A DNA stretch of 64,000 nt from Flavobacterium luminosum (GTDB lineage: Bacteria > Bacteroidota > Bacteroidia > Flavobacteriales > Flavobacteriaceae), in NCBI RefSeq assembly GCF_023635005.1, contig NZ_JAMLJM010000003.1:1-64000 (forward strand), in the 5' to 3' direction. The notes beneath the pieces were generated by a model. That model saw only the letters and a list, made by a program, of their open reading frames with translations. It made no database searches and was not told the DNA's origin. Positions within the stretch are counted from its first letter, which is position 1, and each line of letters begins with the position of its first letter. Below are positions 25,403 to 33,990 of this stretch, one piece after another. A program made the position numbers and the translations under genes.

Positions 25403-26299
25403 ATGGATTTATCAATAATAATCATTAACTATAACACAAGTAAATATACCTTAAATTGCATTGAAAGTATTGTTAACACCATTTCTGACACCATAGATTA
25501 TGAAATAATTATAGTGGATAATTGTTCTGAGATTACAGATATCAAAATTTTAGAAGAGCAACTAAAGAAATATACTCATTTAAAGTTAATCAAAAATCCA
25601 ATAAACAGTGGTTTTGCAGGTGGAAATACAATTGGATTATCGGAAGCAAAAGGGCGCTTTTTAGCTTTTATTAATAACGATACCATTCTTCTTAACGACT
25701 GTTTTTCAATTATACTAAATGCATTTGAAAACAATCCTTCGTATGGAGTTTGTGGTCCACAATCATTTAAGGAAAATGGTGTTTTTTTACCTACTCTTGA
25801 TCATTTCACCTCACCAAGTAAGGAGCTTTTCGGAAGAGCCTTTCTAGAATTTATAAACCCAAAAAGATATCCAAAAAGAAAAAAAGTATACTCTAAACCT
25901 CAAAGGGGACAATTTGTTAGTGGGAGTTTCATGGTATTTAAAAATGAAGATTTTAATAAAATTGGTGGATTTGACACAAATATTTTTCTATACCAAGAGG
26001 AAACAGATATTTGCAAACGATTATTAAAAATCAACAAATATGCCTATTTAATTCCGGAGGCACAATTTATTCATTTTCAAGGCGCTAGTACAGAAAAATC
26101 GATTGCTATAAAAACGGAGTTAAAACTTTCCACTCTATATGTCATTAAAAAACATTACGGTTGGTTAGCTCATAAACTTATTTTAGGATTCTTAATCCTA
26201 AAATATTTCATTAGGAGCTTTTTTAAACCAGAATATTGGGAGATTTTCAAAGTGCTATTGAAAGGTGGCAAATTGAACCATTCTCTTTTACAGAAATAA
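25403..26299 (+). CDS. Glycosyltransferase family 2 (rhamnosyltransferase-like)
   Basis: This 298-aa inverting GT-A glycosyltransferase has DLSIIIINYNTSKYT at the N-terminus, then VDNCSE, NSGFAGGNTIG, the DXD-like FINNDT, and GSFMVFKNEDFNKIGGFD with FLYQEETDIC as the acceptor-side motif. A hydrophobic or basic tail suggests membrane association. It probably adds a sugar to a cell-surface polysaccharide or glycolipid. It is the first gene of an AT-rich island of four transferases bracketed by direct repeats. Donor and acceptor cannot be told. Confidence 0.9.
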   Translation: MDLSIIIINYNTSKYTLNCIESIVNTISDTIDYEIIIVDNCSEITDIKILEEQLKKYTHLKLIKNPINSGFAGGNTIGLSEAKGRFLAFINNDTILLNDCFSIILNAFENNPSYGVCGPQSFKENGVFLPTLDHFTSPSKELFGRAFLEFINPKRYPKRKKVYSKPQRGQFVSGSFMVFKNEDFNKIGGFDTNIFLYQEETDICKRLLKINKYAYLIPEAQFIHFQGASTEKSIAIKTELKLSTLYVIKKHYGWLAHKLILGFLILKYFIRSFFKPEYWEIFKVLLKGGKLNHSLLQK

Positions 26300-26311
26300 T
26301 TAAAAGGTAAG

Positions 26312-27400
26312 ATGAAAAAAAGTATTGTTTTTGTTAGTAACAGTCTTCCAACATACGATAAAGATTCTGGCGCTAATCGATTAAAAGAGATTATTGAAGA
26401 GTTTCATAACTGTGATTTTCAATGTTATTTTCTAACTAAAGAAAAGAATTCTAATAGTAAATATTGGCATTTTTTCTCAGAAATGGGAGTTGTAATAGTA
26501 AACTTTTTAGAAATTGAAAAAATTCAATCTTTAAAAAATGTAGATTACGTTTGGTTTAATGGTCCAATTTCATTTAAAAAAAATCTAAATTTTGTAACAC
26601 AGCATTTATCTGAATCAAAAATTATTTATGATATGGTAGATGTTCATTTTTTACGATATAAAAGATCCTTACAAATAAATCCTTTTAAAATTTCGGATTA
26701 TAAAAGGTATTTCAAATACAAAAAAATTGAAACCAAATTAATTCGAAAAGCCGCTATTGTCATAGCCATTTCACAGAAAGAAAAAGAGTTCATTAGTAAA
26801 TATGTATCTTCAGAAAAAGTAATAACGATTTCAAATATTCATTATACAAAAGTGAATAAAAAAGACATTCCTGCTTTTAACCAGAGAGAGCATATTTTAT
26901 TTATAGGTTCAAAACATACACCAAATATTGATGCGATTCACTTTCTTTACCATAAAGTTATGCCGAAAGTTTGGAAAATCAATAAGGATATAAAAGTGCA
27001 AATTATTGGAGATGTTGTAGAAGAAATCAAAGGAATTGCAAACCCCATGTTTGAATTTTTAGGTTATGTTCCTAAAGTCGAATCTTACTTTTTAAACAGC
27101 AAATTCATGGTTGCTCCATTGCGATATGGTGCTGGCGTTAAAGGTAAAATTGGTCAAGCATTTGAATACTATTTACCTGTGATTACAACCGATATTGGTG
27201 CTGAAGGAATGAATTTAACCAATAACCATCAAGCAATAATAACAAATGATTCCAATGAATTTGCAACTAAAATTATAGAACTTTACGAAAACGAAGTACT
27301 TTGGCAAAAATTAAGTAATGCCAGTGAAGATAGCTTAAAACCTTTTTCAAAAGAACATTTACGAGATGTAATACTCTATTTAAAAACTTTATCTAACTGA
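26312..27400 (+). CDS. Glycosyltransferase family 4-type (GT-B)
   Basis: This 362-aa protein has two Rossmann-like halves. The N-terminal half begins SIVFVSNSLPTYDKDSG, and the C-terminal half has HILFIGSKHTPNIDAI, FEFLGYVPKVESYF, APLRYGAGVKGKIGQAFEY and PVITTDIGAEGM, the GT4 donor-binding region. It follows the first transferase by 12 bp. Its last 25 bp overlap the 3' end of the oppositely oriented third transferase. It probably builds a surface polysaccharide. Confidence 0.88.
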   Translation: MKKSIVFVSNSLPTYDKDSGANRLKEIIEEFHNCDFQCYFLTKEKNSNSKYWHFFSEMGVVIVNFLEIEKIQSLKNVDYVWFNGPISFKKNLNFVTQHLSESKIIYDMVDVHFLRYKRSLQINPFKISDYKRYFKYKKIETKLIRKAAIVIAISQKEKEFISKYVSSEKVITISNIHYTKVNKKDIPAFNQREHILFIGSKHTPNIDAIHFLYHKVMPKVWKINKDIKVQIIGDVVEEIKGIANPMFEFLGYVPKVESYFLNSKFMVAPLRYGAGVKGKIGQAFEYYLPVITTDIGAEGMNLTNNHQAIITNDSNEFATKIIELYENEVLWQKLSNASEDSLKPFSKEHLRDVILYLKTLSN

Positions 27401-28512
27401 GAATAAATCGATTCAACGGATAAATTTTTTAAAAAGAAATTGGCTGATAACGTTTGCTGTTGCTGATAAAAATTGTCATCAATCATCAGTTGTTCAATAT
27501 AGTTTGAAAAGGTTGTGGCATCTTCGGCAACTAAACAGCCATTATCGGTTTTATTTGTTAAGCCATCAATTCCTTTTGGACTACACACTATTGGCAAACC
27601 AAAAGAAAGGGCTTCAACGACTTTAATTTTAAGTCCAGTTCCAGATAGCATCGGGCAAATGGCTACTTTTGATTCACTGTAAATTTGATTTAAATCTTCA
27701 ACAAAATGCATTTTAGTAACATTGGGAAGTTCGGGGATATGTTTGTTAATTTTTCCAACAACGCAAATGGACAAATTAGGGTTTAATTTGGGATAAACCT
27801 CCTCAAAAAACCATTTTGCTGATTTCACATTATGCTCATTACTGCTGGCAACATAAACCAAATCATATTTTTTCTCAATGCTATTCAATTGAAATTTAGC
27901 TTCCAAAAAATGAGGAATTGTAATTATTTCACTTGTAACAAATTGCGAAAAAAGATAATTTTCATCTGAAGAAATTACAATAACTTTTGGGAAGAAATTC
28001 AGTATTTCAATTTCTTTCTTAAAATACTTCCCTAAGTTAAATCGCTTTCGATTCTGAAACTGAGAAGTCAAAAAATCATGAGTGTCAATAATTAATTTAG
28101 CTTCTTTTAAATACTTATTTTTTCTTACTAATTCAGCCCAATAGGCATACGAAATAATGATGTAATCGTATTGGTTGTCTTTCAAAATTTTTGAAAACTG
28201 TTTTTTATGACCAAATCTTGTTCTATCAAAATCTCTAATCCTTCCTTTTAGTTTGTTTGGAATTGCATAAGAAAACAAATACCCTAAAATTTTAGAAATG
28301 CATTCATCTCTTCTCAAAAGAAAACCATTTTCTATCAAATTAGCTTTTTTCATTGATTCTAAATCAACCTCAGAAAATATTTCTGAAGCAACTCCAACAT
28401 AATCAACTTTATAAATCTTACTTTTAAAATATCGAAGTAATGCTAATGCTCTAGCATTATTCCCTTGATTTAACTCAAACGGATTTTCGGGATAGAAATA
28501 AAGTATTTTCAT
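27376..28512 (-). CDS. Glycosyltransferase family 4-type (GT-B), opposite orientation
   Basis: This 378-aa protein has an N-terminal KILYFYPENPFELNQGNNAR and a C-terminal donor site with YVASSNEHNVKSAKWF, MHFVEDLNQIYS, CPMLSGTGLKIKVVEALSFG and PIVCSPKGIDGL. It converges on, and overlaps by 25 bp, the preceding GT4 gene. It is the only gene of the island on the minus strand, suggesting that the island was assembled or rearranged. The substrate is unknown. Confidence 0.88.
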   Translation of the reverse strand: MKILYFYPENPFELNQGNNARALALLRYFKSKIYKVDYVGVASEIFSEVDLESMKKANLIENGFLLRRDECISKILGYLFSYAIPNKLKGRIRDFDRTRFGHKKQFSKILKDNQYDYIIISYAYWAELVRKNKYLKEAKLIIDTHDFLTSQFQNRKRFNLGKYFKKEIEILNFFPKVIVISSDENYLFSQFVTSEIITIPHFLEAKFQLNSIEKKYDLVYVASSNEHNVKSAKWFFEEVYPKLNPNLSICVVGKINKHIPELPNVTKMHFVEDLNQIYSESKVAICPMLSGTGLKIKVVEALSFGLPIVCSPKGIDGLTNKTDNGCLVAEDATTFSNYIEQLMIDDNFYQQQQTLSANFFLKNLSVESIYSQLDKVFK

Positions 28513-28604
28513 TATAAGTTAAATTATTTTCAAGGTAAAAGTAATGCAATAAGTATTAATCTCAGAACTCAACACAACAATTTAAGATCTAAAAAAATTA
28601 TACT

Positions 28605-28612
28605 TATGTTTG
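28605..28612 (+). promoter_or_regulatory. Candidate promoter -7 element (TATGTTTG) of the fourth glycosyltransferase
   Basis: TATGTTTG fits TAnnTTTG and lies 18 bp before the chosen start at 28631. That supports the internal ATG over the one at 28610, which would fall inside this element. Confidence 0.5.
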
Positions 28613-28630
28613 ATTAAAAAAAGAATAAAT

Positions 28631-29728
28631 ATGAAACCTTCTATTTCAATTATAGTCCCTTGTTTCAATGGAGAATCATTCATAAAAAACACATTAAATT
28701 CAATAAAATCTCAAACTTTTAGCGAATGGGAATGTATAATAATTGATGATGGAAGCACAGATAAGAGTAAAAAAATCATTACTGATGAAATACATGGTGA
28801 TACTAGGTTTCATCTTATAGCTCAAGAAAACAAAGGAGTATCTTACGCAAGAAATCACGGAATCAAATTGGCAAAAGCGAATTACATCTTCTTTTTAGAT
28901 GCAGACGATAGTATCCCTAACAATGCTTTATCTGATTTGTTTAATATCATTCAATCAAATAAAAATATCGATATTGTTATTGGTCAAACTTTATGCACAA
29001 ATGGTCAAGAATTTAAACCTGTAACTTTTCTTCTGAATGAATGGCCAAAAAATGAAATACTTCATAACATTGATGACTATTTCATTCAATTTATGGTTGA
29101 AAAAGGCACAACTTGTATAGCACAAAATCGTTTGTATCGTTTGGATTTTTTAAAAAATCATAATTTAGAATTCTACACTGGAATACTACATGAAGACATG
29201 TTATGGTATTTCGAAACTATGTTTTTTGCAAATACTGTTTTTTGTTCCGATAAAACAACTTATTATTATAACGTTCATAATGAAAATTCAATAACAAAAA
29301 ACATTAGAGAAAAGAATATTTTCGACTACCTAATTATAATAGAACAAGTTTATGAAAAATACTATCTAAAATGTAACAATTCAAAAACAAAAGATTTAAT
29401 TGGAATCTACATCCTCTTTTTAAAAATGTACATGTTAGAATTATTTAATAGTGGTATTAATCTTGACAAAAAAGAAACTTTTAAAAAAATTAAAACATGT
29501 TTTGATACAACAATCGTCGAAAGAAATGTTGTTAAACTGAATAAGAAAATTGAAAAAAAGATTTTCATATTAAATTACATCTTAGACAAGAAAAATGAAA
29601 AATCAATTTTAATATTAAATTTTTACGGCAATAGAAATTTTTTTTTAAAGCTACTTTTTAAAGTCTATAAATTTATTTATCAAAAATCCTTCAATAAAAT
29701 AAATAAGACTTACTATAAAATAATGTAA
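28631..29728 (+). CDS. Glycosyltransferase family 2
   Basis: This 365-aa GT-A transferase starts at MKPSISIIVPCFNGE. Motifs are IIDDGSTDKS, ENKGVSYARNHGI, the DXD-containing FFLDADDSIP, and LHEDMLWYFETMF near 190. The C-terminal third is Lys/Asn/Ile-rich and AT-rich in codon use. It closes the glycosyltransferase island, with the right border repeat about 125 bp downstream. It probably takes part in surface glycan assembly. Confidence 0.88.
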   Translation: MKPSISIIVPCFNGESFIKNTLNSIKSQTFSEWECIIIDDGSTDKSKKIITDEIHGDTRFHLIAQENKGVSYARNHGIKLAKANYIFFLDADDSIPNNALSDLFNIIQSNKNIDIVIGQTLCTNGQEFKPVTFLLNEWPKNEILHNIDDYFIQFMVEKGTTCIAQNRLYRLDFLKNHNLEFYTGILHEDMLWYFETMFFANTVFCSDKTTYYYNVHNENSITKNIREKNIFDYLIIIEQVYEKYYLKCNNSKTKDLIGIYILFLKMYMLELFNSGINLDKKETFKKIKTCFDTTIVERNVVKLNKKIEKKIFILNYILDKKNEKSILILNFYGNRNFFLKLLFKVYKFIYQKSFNKINKTYYKIM

Positions 29729-29852
29729 TCAACTCTTTTCAACATTTTAATTAAAAACTAAAATTCAATACTTTAAAAACAAAACAAGCTTTTTTACTTA
29801 TAAATTAAAAACACTATTTTTCACTATAAATTTGAAATCAAACTTCTTAAAA

Positions 29853-29939
29853 AAGTTTTACGTAAAGGTAGGTTTATGTGCTTGGCGCATTAGTTAATAC
29901 TTCAAAACTGAATCCTGATAGCTGAACACTGATAACTGA
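29853..29939 (+). repeat. Right direct repeat bordering the glycosyltransferase island
   Basis: This second, shorter copy of the sequence at 25023-25132 has AAGTTTTACG, TAAAGGTA, GCGCATTA, TAATACTTCAAAACTGAAT and GATAACTGA in the same order. The stretch 29729-30014 otherwise holds only AT-rich DNA without a gene. Confidence 0.7.
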
Positions 29940-30014
29940 ACCCTAAAACCCTATTACTTTCCATTATTTTTAATCAAGTAAGGTATATAATAGACAATTC
30001 TAAATTTTAAACTC

Positions 30015-30022
30015 TACCTTTG
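30015..30022 (+). promoter_or_regulatory. Promoter -7 element (TACCTTTG) of the DEAD-box helicase
   Basis: TACCTTTG fits TAnnTTTG and lies 18 bp before the ATG at 30041. This argues against the in-frame TTG at 30020, which lies inside the promoter element. Confidence 0.65.
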
Positions 30023-30040
30023 CAAAAAATTGAAACCATA

Positions 30041-31387
30041 ATGGCAACGTTCGAGCAATTCAATCTTCCTAAATCCTTACAAAAGGCATTAGACGATTTA
30101 CAGTTAACCACCCCTACCCCTATTCAGGAAAAATCGTTCTCGGTAATCATGTCGGGTCGAGATATGATGGGTATTGCCCAAACGGGTACAGGGAAAACCT
30201 TTGCCTATCTTTTGCCTTTACTAAAACAATACAAGTTTGTAAACACCTATAATCCCAGAATCATGATTTTGGTCCCTACCCGCGAATTGGTCGTACAGGT
30301 AGTGGAAGAAGTCGAAAAACTAACCCAATACATGTCCGTAAGAACCTTAGGGATTTACGGTGGAGTGAATATCAATACCCAAAAAAATCAAGTCTATCAG
30401 GGTATCGATGTTTTGGTGGGAACCCCGGGAAGAGTCATGGATTTGGCCTTAGACGGTGTCTTAACCTTACAGGAAGTGACCAAGTTGGTCATTGATGAAT
30501 TTGATGAAATGCTCAATTTAGGTTTTCGTCCGCAATTGACGTCTATATTGGCAATGCTCAAAAACAAACGTCAAAATATTTTGTTCTCTGCTACGATGAC
30601 CGATGAAGTAGACGAAATCTTAAACGATTATTTCGATTTTCCGGAGGAAGTCTCTTTAGCACCTTCGGGAACACCGTTGGAAAAAATACAACAGCTTTCG
30701 TATCATGTTCCCAACTTCAATACCAAAGTCAACTTATTGAAGCATTTACTAAAGACTGACAAAACCTTGGAAAAGATATTGGTCTTTGTGAACAATAAGA
30801 AGATTGCCGATATGCTTTTCGATAAAATAGACGCGGATTTTCCAGGACAATTTGGTGTTATTCACTCCAATAAGTCTCAAAATTACCGTTTGCTCACCAT
30901 GCAGGATTTTCAAAACGGAACCCTTCGCGGCTTAATTACTACCGATGTCATGGCGCGTGGATTGGATATTTCGAACATTTCGCACGTGATTAATTTTGAA
31001 ATGGCCGAAATTCCGGAGCAATACATTCACCGTATTGGTCGTACCGGTCGTGCCGATGCCAGTGGTATTGCTATTAGTTTTATAGCCCCTCGCGAAGAAG
31101 ACATTAAAATTGATGCGGAGCTGCTCATGGAGTTGGAAATTCCTATCCTAGATCTTCCTGGCGAAGTAGAAATCTCTACCCAATTGATTGGTCCAGAAAA
31201 AGAAAAACAGAAAGTCAAATTTTTACTGAAGAAACCGAAACTCAGTGAAAATGGTGCCTTTCATGAAAAATCAGAAAAGAATAAAAAAGTGAATCTTGGA
31301 GGTCCCGGGAAACGAACGCCACGAAAAACGGCCCCTCGAAACAGAGCGGTAGAGCGCCAAAGAGCACAAAAAAAGAAAAAGAAATAA
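30041..31387 (+). CDS. DEAD/DEAH-box ATP-dependent RNA helicase (motif II is DEFD)
   Basis: This 448-aa protein has the superfamily 2 helicase motifs in order: Q motif FEQFNLP, motif I AQTGTGKT (46-53), Ia PTRELVVQ, TPGR (128-131), motif II DEFD (152-155), motif III SAT (183-185), and motif VI HRIGRTGR in the second RecA domain. Motif II has Phe in place of the canonical Ala. The C-terminal tail is lysine/arginine-rich (PGKRTPRKTAPRNR), typical of RNA binding. A role in ribosome assembly or RNA remodelling is likely. Confidence 0.93.
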   Translation: MATFEQFNLPKSLQKALDDLQLTTPTPIQEKSFSVIMSGRDMMGIAQTGTGKTFAYLLPLLKQYKFVNTYNPRIMILVPTRELVVQVVEEVEKLTQYMSVRTLGIYGGVNINTQKNQVYQGIDVLVGTPGRVMDLALDGVLTLQEVTKLVIDEFDEMLNLGFRPQLTSILAMLKNKRQNILFSATMTDEVDEILNDYFDFPEEVSLAPSGTPLEKIQQLSYHVPNFNTKVNLLKHLLKTDKTLEKILVFVNNKKIADMLFDKIDADFPGQFGVIHSNKSQNYRLLTMQDFQNGTLRGLITTDVMARGLDISNISHVINFEMAEIPEQYIHRIGRTGRADASGIAISFIAPREEDIKIDAELLMELEIPILDLPGEVEISTQLIGPEKEKQKVKFLLKKPKLSENGAFHEKSEKNKKVNLGGPGKRTPRKTAPRNRAVERQRAQKKKKK

Positions 31388-31395
31388 CCAAAAAA

Positions 31396-31427
31396 AATCC
31401 TCAATCGTAAGATTGGGGATTCTTTTT
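31396..31427 (+). terminator. Terminator of the DEAD-box helicase gene
   Basis: The stem AATCCTCAATC/GATTGGGGATT has a GTAA loop and is followed by CTTTTTG on the plus strand. Confidence 0.75.
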
Positions 31428-31457
31428 GTATTTTTATCGTTAAAACATAGCATCATA

Positions 31458-32000
31458 ATGTATCAAACAGCCGCTAAAATCGCCCGTAAGTTTATAAAAG
31501 AAGCTACTTTGTTCAAATTAGGTTTCAACCTCTCTCCCATGTACCGTCGCAGTACGGCACGAATTACCCACGTGTCGGAGGATTTAAAAACGATTCACAT
31601 CAAAATCCCGTTAAGCTACAAAAACAGAAATTACGTAGGCTCTATCTTTGGTGGAAGTCTCTTTGCTGCGGTCGATCCTATTCCGATGATTCAATTGATG
31701 TCTATTTTCAAAGAAGAATATATTGTTTGGGACAAAGCAGCTCACATTCGATTCAAACGTCCTGCCCGCGAAAATATGTATGCTACTTTTGAATTTTCGG
31801 AAGAAGAAATCAACGAAATTCTGCAAAAAGTAAAACAAGACAAAGAAGTCGAACATCATAAAACGACTTACATTACCAACAAATCGGGTGATGTGGTTTT
31901 TTGTGAAGTCACCAAAACGATTTATATTGCCGACAAAGACTATTACAAGGAAAAGAGAAAAAATAAGTCTTCCGACAAAACACTTAAAACCCAAGAGTAA
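31458..32000 (+). CDS. DUF4442 domain protein (hotdog-fold thioesterase-like)
   Basis: This 180-aa protein starts at MYQTAAKI, because the upstream in-frame extension lies inside the preceding terminator. It contains the DUF4442 hallmarks FNLSPMYRRSTARI and YVGSIFGGSLFAAVDPIPMIQLM. This is the hotdog helix with a conserved glycine cluster, related to acyl-CoA thioesterases such as YiiD. The function is presumably hydrolysis or binding of an acyl thioester, not demonstrated. The C-terminal tail is lysine-rich. Confidence 0.85.
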   Translation: MYQTAAKIARKFIKEATLFKLGFNLSPMYRRSTARITHVSEDLKTIHIKIPLSYKNRNYVGSIFGGSLFAAVDPIPMIQLMSIFKEEYIVWDKAAHIRFKRPARENMYATFEFSEEEINEILQKVKQDKEVEHHKTTYITNKSGDVVFCEVTKTIYIADKDYYKEKRKNKSSDKTLKTQE

Positions 32001-32037
32001 AAACGAATAACTTTTTACGATTTACCCTAATTTTATT

Positions 32038-32045
32038 TATCTTTG
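32038..32045 (+). promoter_or_regulatory. Promoter -7 element (TATCTTTG) of the vWA/dihydroorotase-like operon
   Basis: TATCTTTG fits TAnnTTTG and lies 16 bp before the ATG at 32062. It heads four tightly spaced genes. Confidence 0.65.
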
Positions 32046-32061
32046 ACAAACCTTTCAGAAA

Positions 32062-33990
32062 ATGCAATTCAAACACCCTGAAATTCTTTATTTCCTTTTC
32101 TTGCTGGTGATACCGGTTTTGGTGCATTTATTTCAATTACGAAGATTTAAAAAAGAATATTTTACCAACGTAAAACTCCTGAAAGAACTGTCCATTCAGA
32201 GTCGCAAAAGTGCTTCGATAAAAAAATACTTGCTTTTGGCTACCCGCCTACTGCTGCTTACGGCATTGATTATAGCATTTGCTCAGCCGTTCTTTGAAGC
32301 CAAAGACAGTCAGTCAAAAAACAATGAGTTATTCATTATAGTAGACAATTCGTTCAGCATGCAGGCCAAAGGTCAAAAGGGCGAATTACTCAAAAGAGCG
32401 GTTCAGGATCTTTTAGCGCATACGCCCGAAGCATTACCCATCTCAGTAGTGACCAATAGTGATGATTTTTGGAATACTAATATTACCGCTATCGAAAAAG
32501 ACCTGCAAAAACTATCCTACAGTCCCATTCCGTTTTCTTTGGAAAATGCCTTACTTAAAGTAAAATCACACAATAGTAATCAAGGAAAAGATATTCTGAT
32601 TATTACCGATGGGATTGGTCTAGACACCAAGTCTTTGGAGCAATTGCCTGAAAATACTAAAACGTATTTTGTGGTTCCCAAAGCCGAAAATAGAGAGAAC
32701 ATCACTATCGACAGTGTGTTTTTGGCACAAACTTTAGATAATTTTTACGAAGTAGGCGTTCAGGTTTCTTCTAATTTTCAAGCGGAGAAATCGATTCCGG
32801 TAGCGATGTACAATCAGGATAAATTAATTGCCAAGGCCATCATGAAGCTCAACCAAAGTAAACAGGTGTTGACTTTTACGATTCCTAAAAACGATTTTAA
32901 CGGCTATATTTCCCTCAATGACAATAGTTTACTATTCGACAATACGTTTTACTTCCAATTATCAAAACCTGAAGTAATCCCTGTGTTGAGTATTGGAGCG
33001 CCGGAAAAAGCCAATTTCCTATCGCGCCTTTACACCCAACCCGAATTCAAATACATAAATACAACACTACAGTCACTAAACTACAGCGATTTGGCAAAGC
33101 AGCAGACCATCATTCTGAATGAATTGGAATCGATTCCGCTGGCCATGCACACCAATTTAAAACAATTTGTCGACAAAGGAGGCAATTTGATTGTAATCCC
33201 TTCCGAAAAAAATGATCTCAGCAACCTAAATAGTTTCCTTAACAATTTTGGAAAAATTCAGTTGACTGCCGTTCAAAGTCAGGAGAAAAAAATCACCAAA
33301 ATCAACTTCTCCAATCCATTGTTTGCTAACGTTTTTGAAAAGAAAATTTCTAATTTTCAATATCCCACTACCCAACAACAATTTGGTTGGCAAACAGCGG
33401 CTCCGCAAGCCATAAGCTATGAAGACCAAACGGCTTTTCTGGCTACGGTCTATAAAAACTCGGGAGCTTTGTACTTGTTTTCGGCGCCAATCAACAAACA
33501 AAACAGTAACTTTCAAAATTCACCGCTCATTGTTCCTACGTTTTACAAAATGGGAATCAATAAAAACAAAAACGGAGTGCAATATGAAACCATTGGTAGT
33601 GGCGAGTCGGTTTTTGTAACCACCAAAGCTTCCAAGGACGAAGTCATTTCGATACAATCTGCCGAGGAAGATTTTATCCCCATGCAACAAATCATGGACG
33701 ACAAAGTAAAAATCACTTCGGGAGATTATCCGCATAAAGCAGGAAATTATACTTTAATCCAAAACAAAAAAGCCATTGGTTCTTTAAGTTTCAATTTTGA
33801 CCGAAAAGAAAGTCAACTCACTGAAACCGATCTTGAAATTCCTAAAACCGCCAGTACTGTAGACAGTGTGGAAAACTTTTATAACACATTACAAGTAGAA
33901 CGTACCGATACACAAATCTGGAAATGGTTTTTGATACTCACTCTGATTTTTATCATCGCAGAAATCTTCATTCAAAAATTTATAAAATGA
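32062..33990 (+). CDS. BatA/vWA domain membrane protein
   Basis: This 642-aa protein has an N-terminal BatA-type double hydrophobic region (PEILYFLFLLVIPVLVHLF, then LATRLLLLTALIIAFAQPFF). A von Willebrand A-like domain follows with a MIDAS motif DNSFS in IIVDNSFSMQAKG. There is a long periplasmic portion and a C-terminal transmembrane helix (about 620-638). Relatives in Bacteroidota lie in or near aerotolerance (bat) clusters, but no batB-E genes are adjacent here. Its stop overlaps the next start by 4 bp (ATGA), so the operon is translationally coupled. Confidence 0.85.
   Translation: MQFKHPEILYFLFLLVIPVLVHLFQLRRFKKEYFTNVKLLKELSIQSRKSASIKKYLLLATRLLLLTALIIAFAQPFFEAKDSQSKNNELFIIVDNSFSMQAKGQKGELLKRAVQDLLAHTPEALPISVVTNSDDFWNTNITAIEKDLQKLSYSPIPFSLENALLKVKSHNSNQGKDILIITDGIGLDTKSLEQLPENTKTYFVVPKAENRENITIDSVFLAQTLDNFYEVGVQVSSNFQAEKSIPVAMYNQDKLIAKAIMKLNQSKQVLTFTIPKNDFNGYISLNDNSLLFDNTFYFQLSKPEVIPVLSIGAPEKANFLSRLYTQPEFKYINTTLQSLNYSDLAKQQTIILNELESIPLAMHTNLKQFVDKGGNLIVIPSEKNDLSNLNSFLNNFGKIQLTAVQSQEKKITKINFSNPLFANVFEKKISNFQYPTTQQQFGWQTAAPQAISYEDQTAFLATVYKNSGALYLFSAPINKQNSNFQNSPLIVPTFYKMGINKNKNGVQYETIGSGESVFVTTKASKDEVISIQSAEEDFIPMQQIMDDKVKITSGDYPHKAGNYTLIQNKKAIGSLSFNFDRKESQLTETDLEIPKTASTVDSVENFYNTLQVERTDTQIWKWFLILTLIFIIAEIFIQKFIK

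Noticed and set aside
25023-29939. Composite transposon or insertion sequence around the glycosyltransferase island
   Set aside because: No transposase or integrase gene and no terminal inverted repeats or target duplications were found. Only direct repeats bracket the island.
29729-30014. Gene between the last glycosyltransferase and the DEAD-box helicase
   Set aside because: The stretch is AT-rich, lacks an ORF of credible length and mostly consists of the border repeat.
33226-33735. Overlapping ORFs on both strands within the vWA gene
   Set aside because: They are frame shadows of the long, well-supported vWA protein and have no independent promoter or signature.
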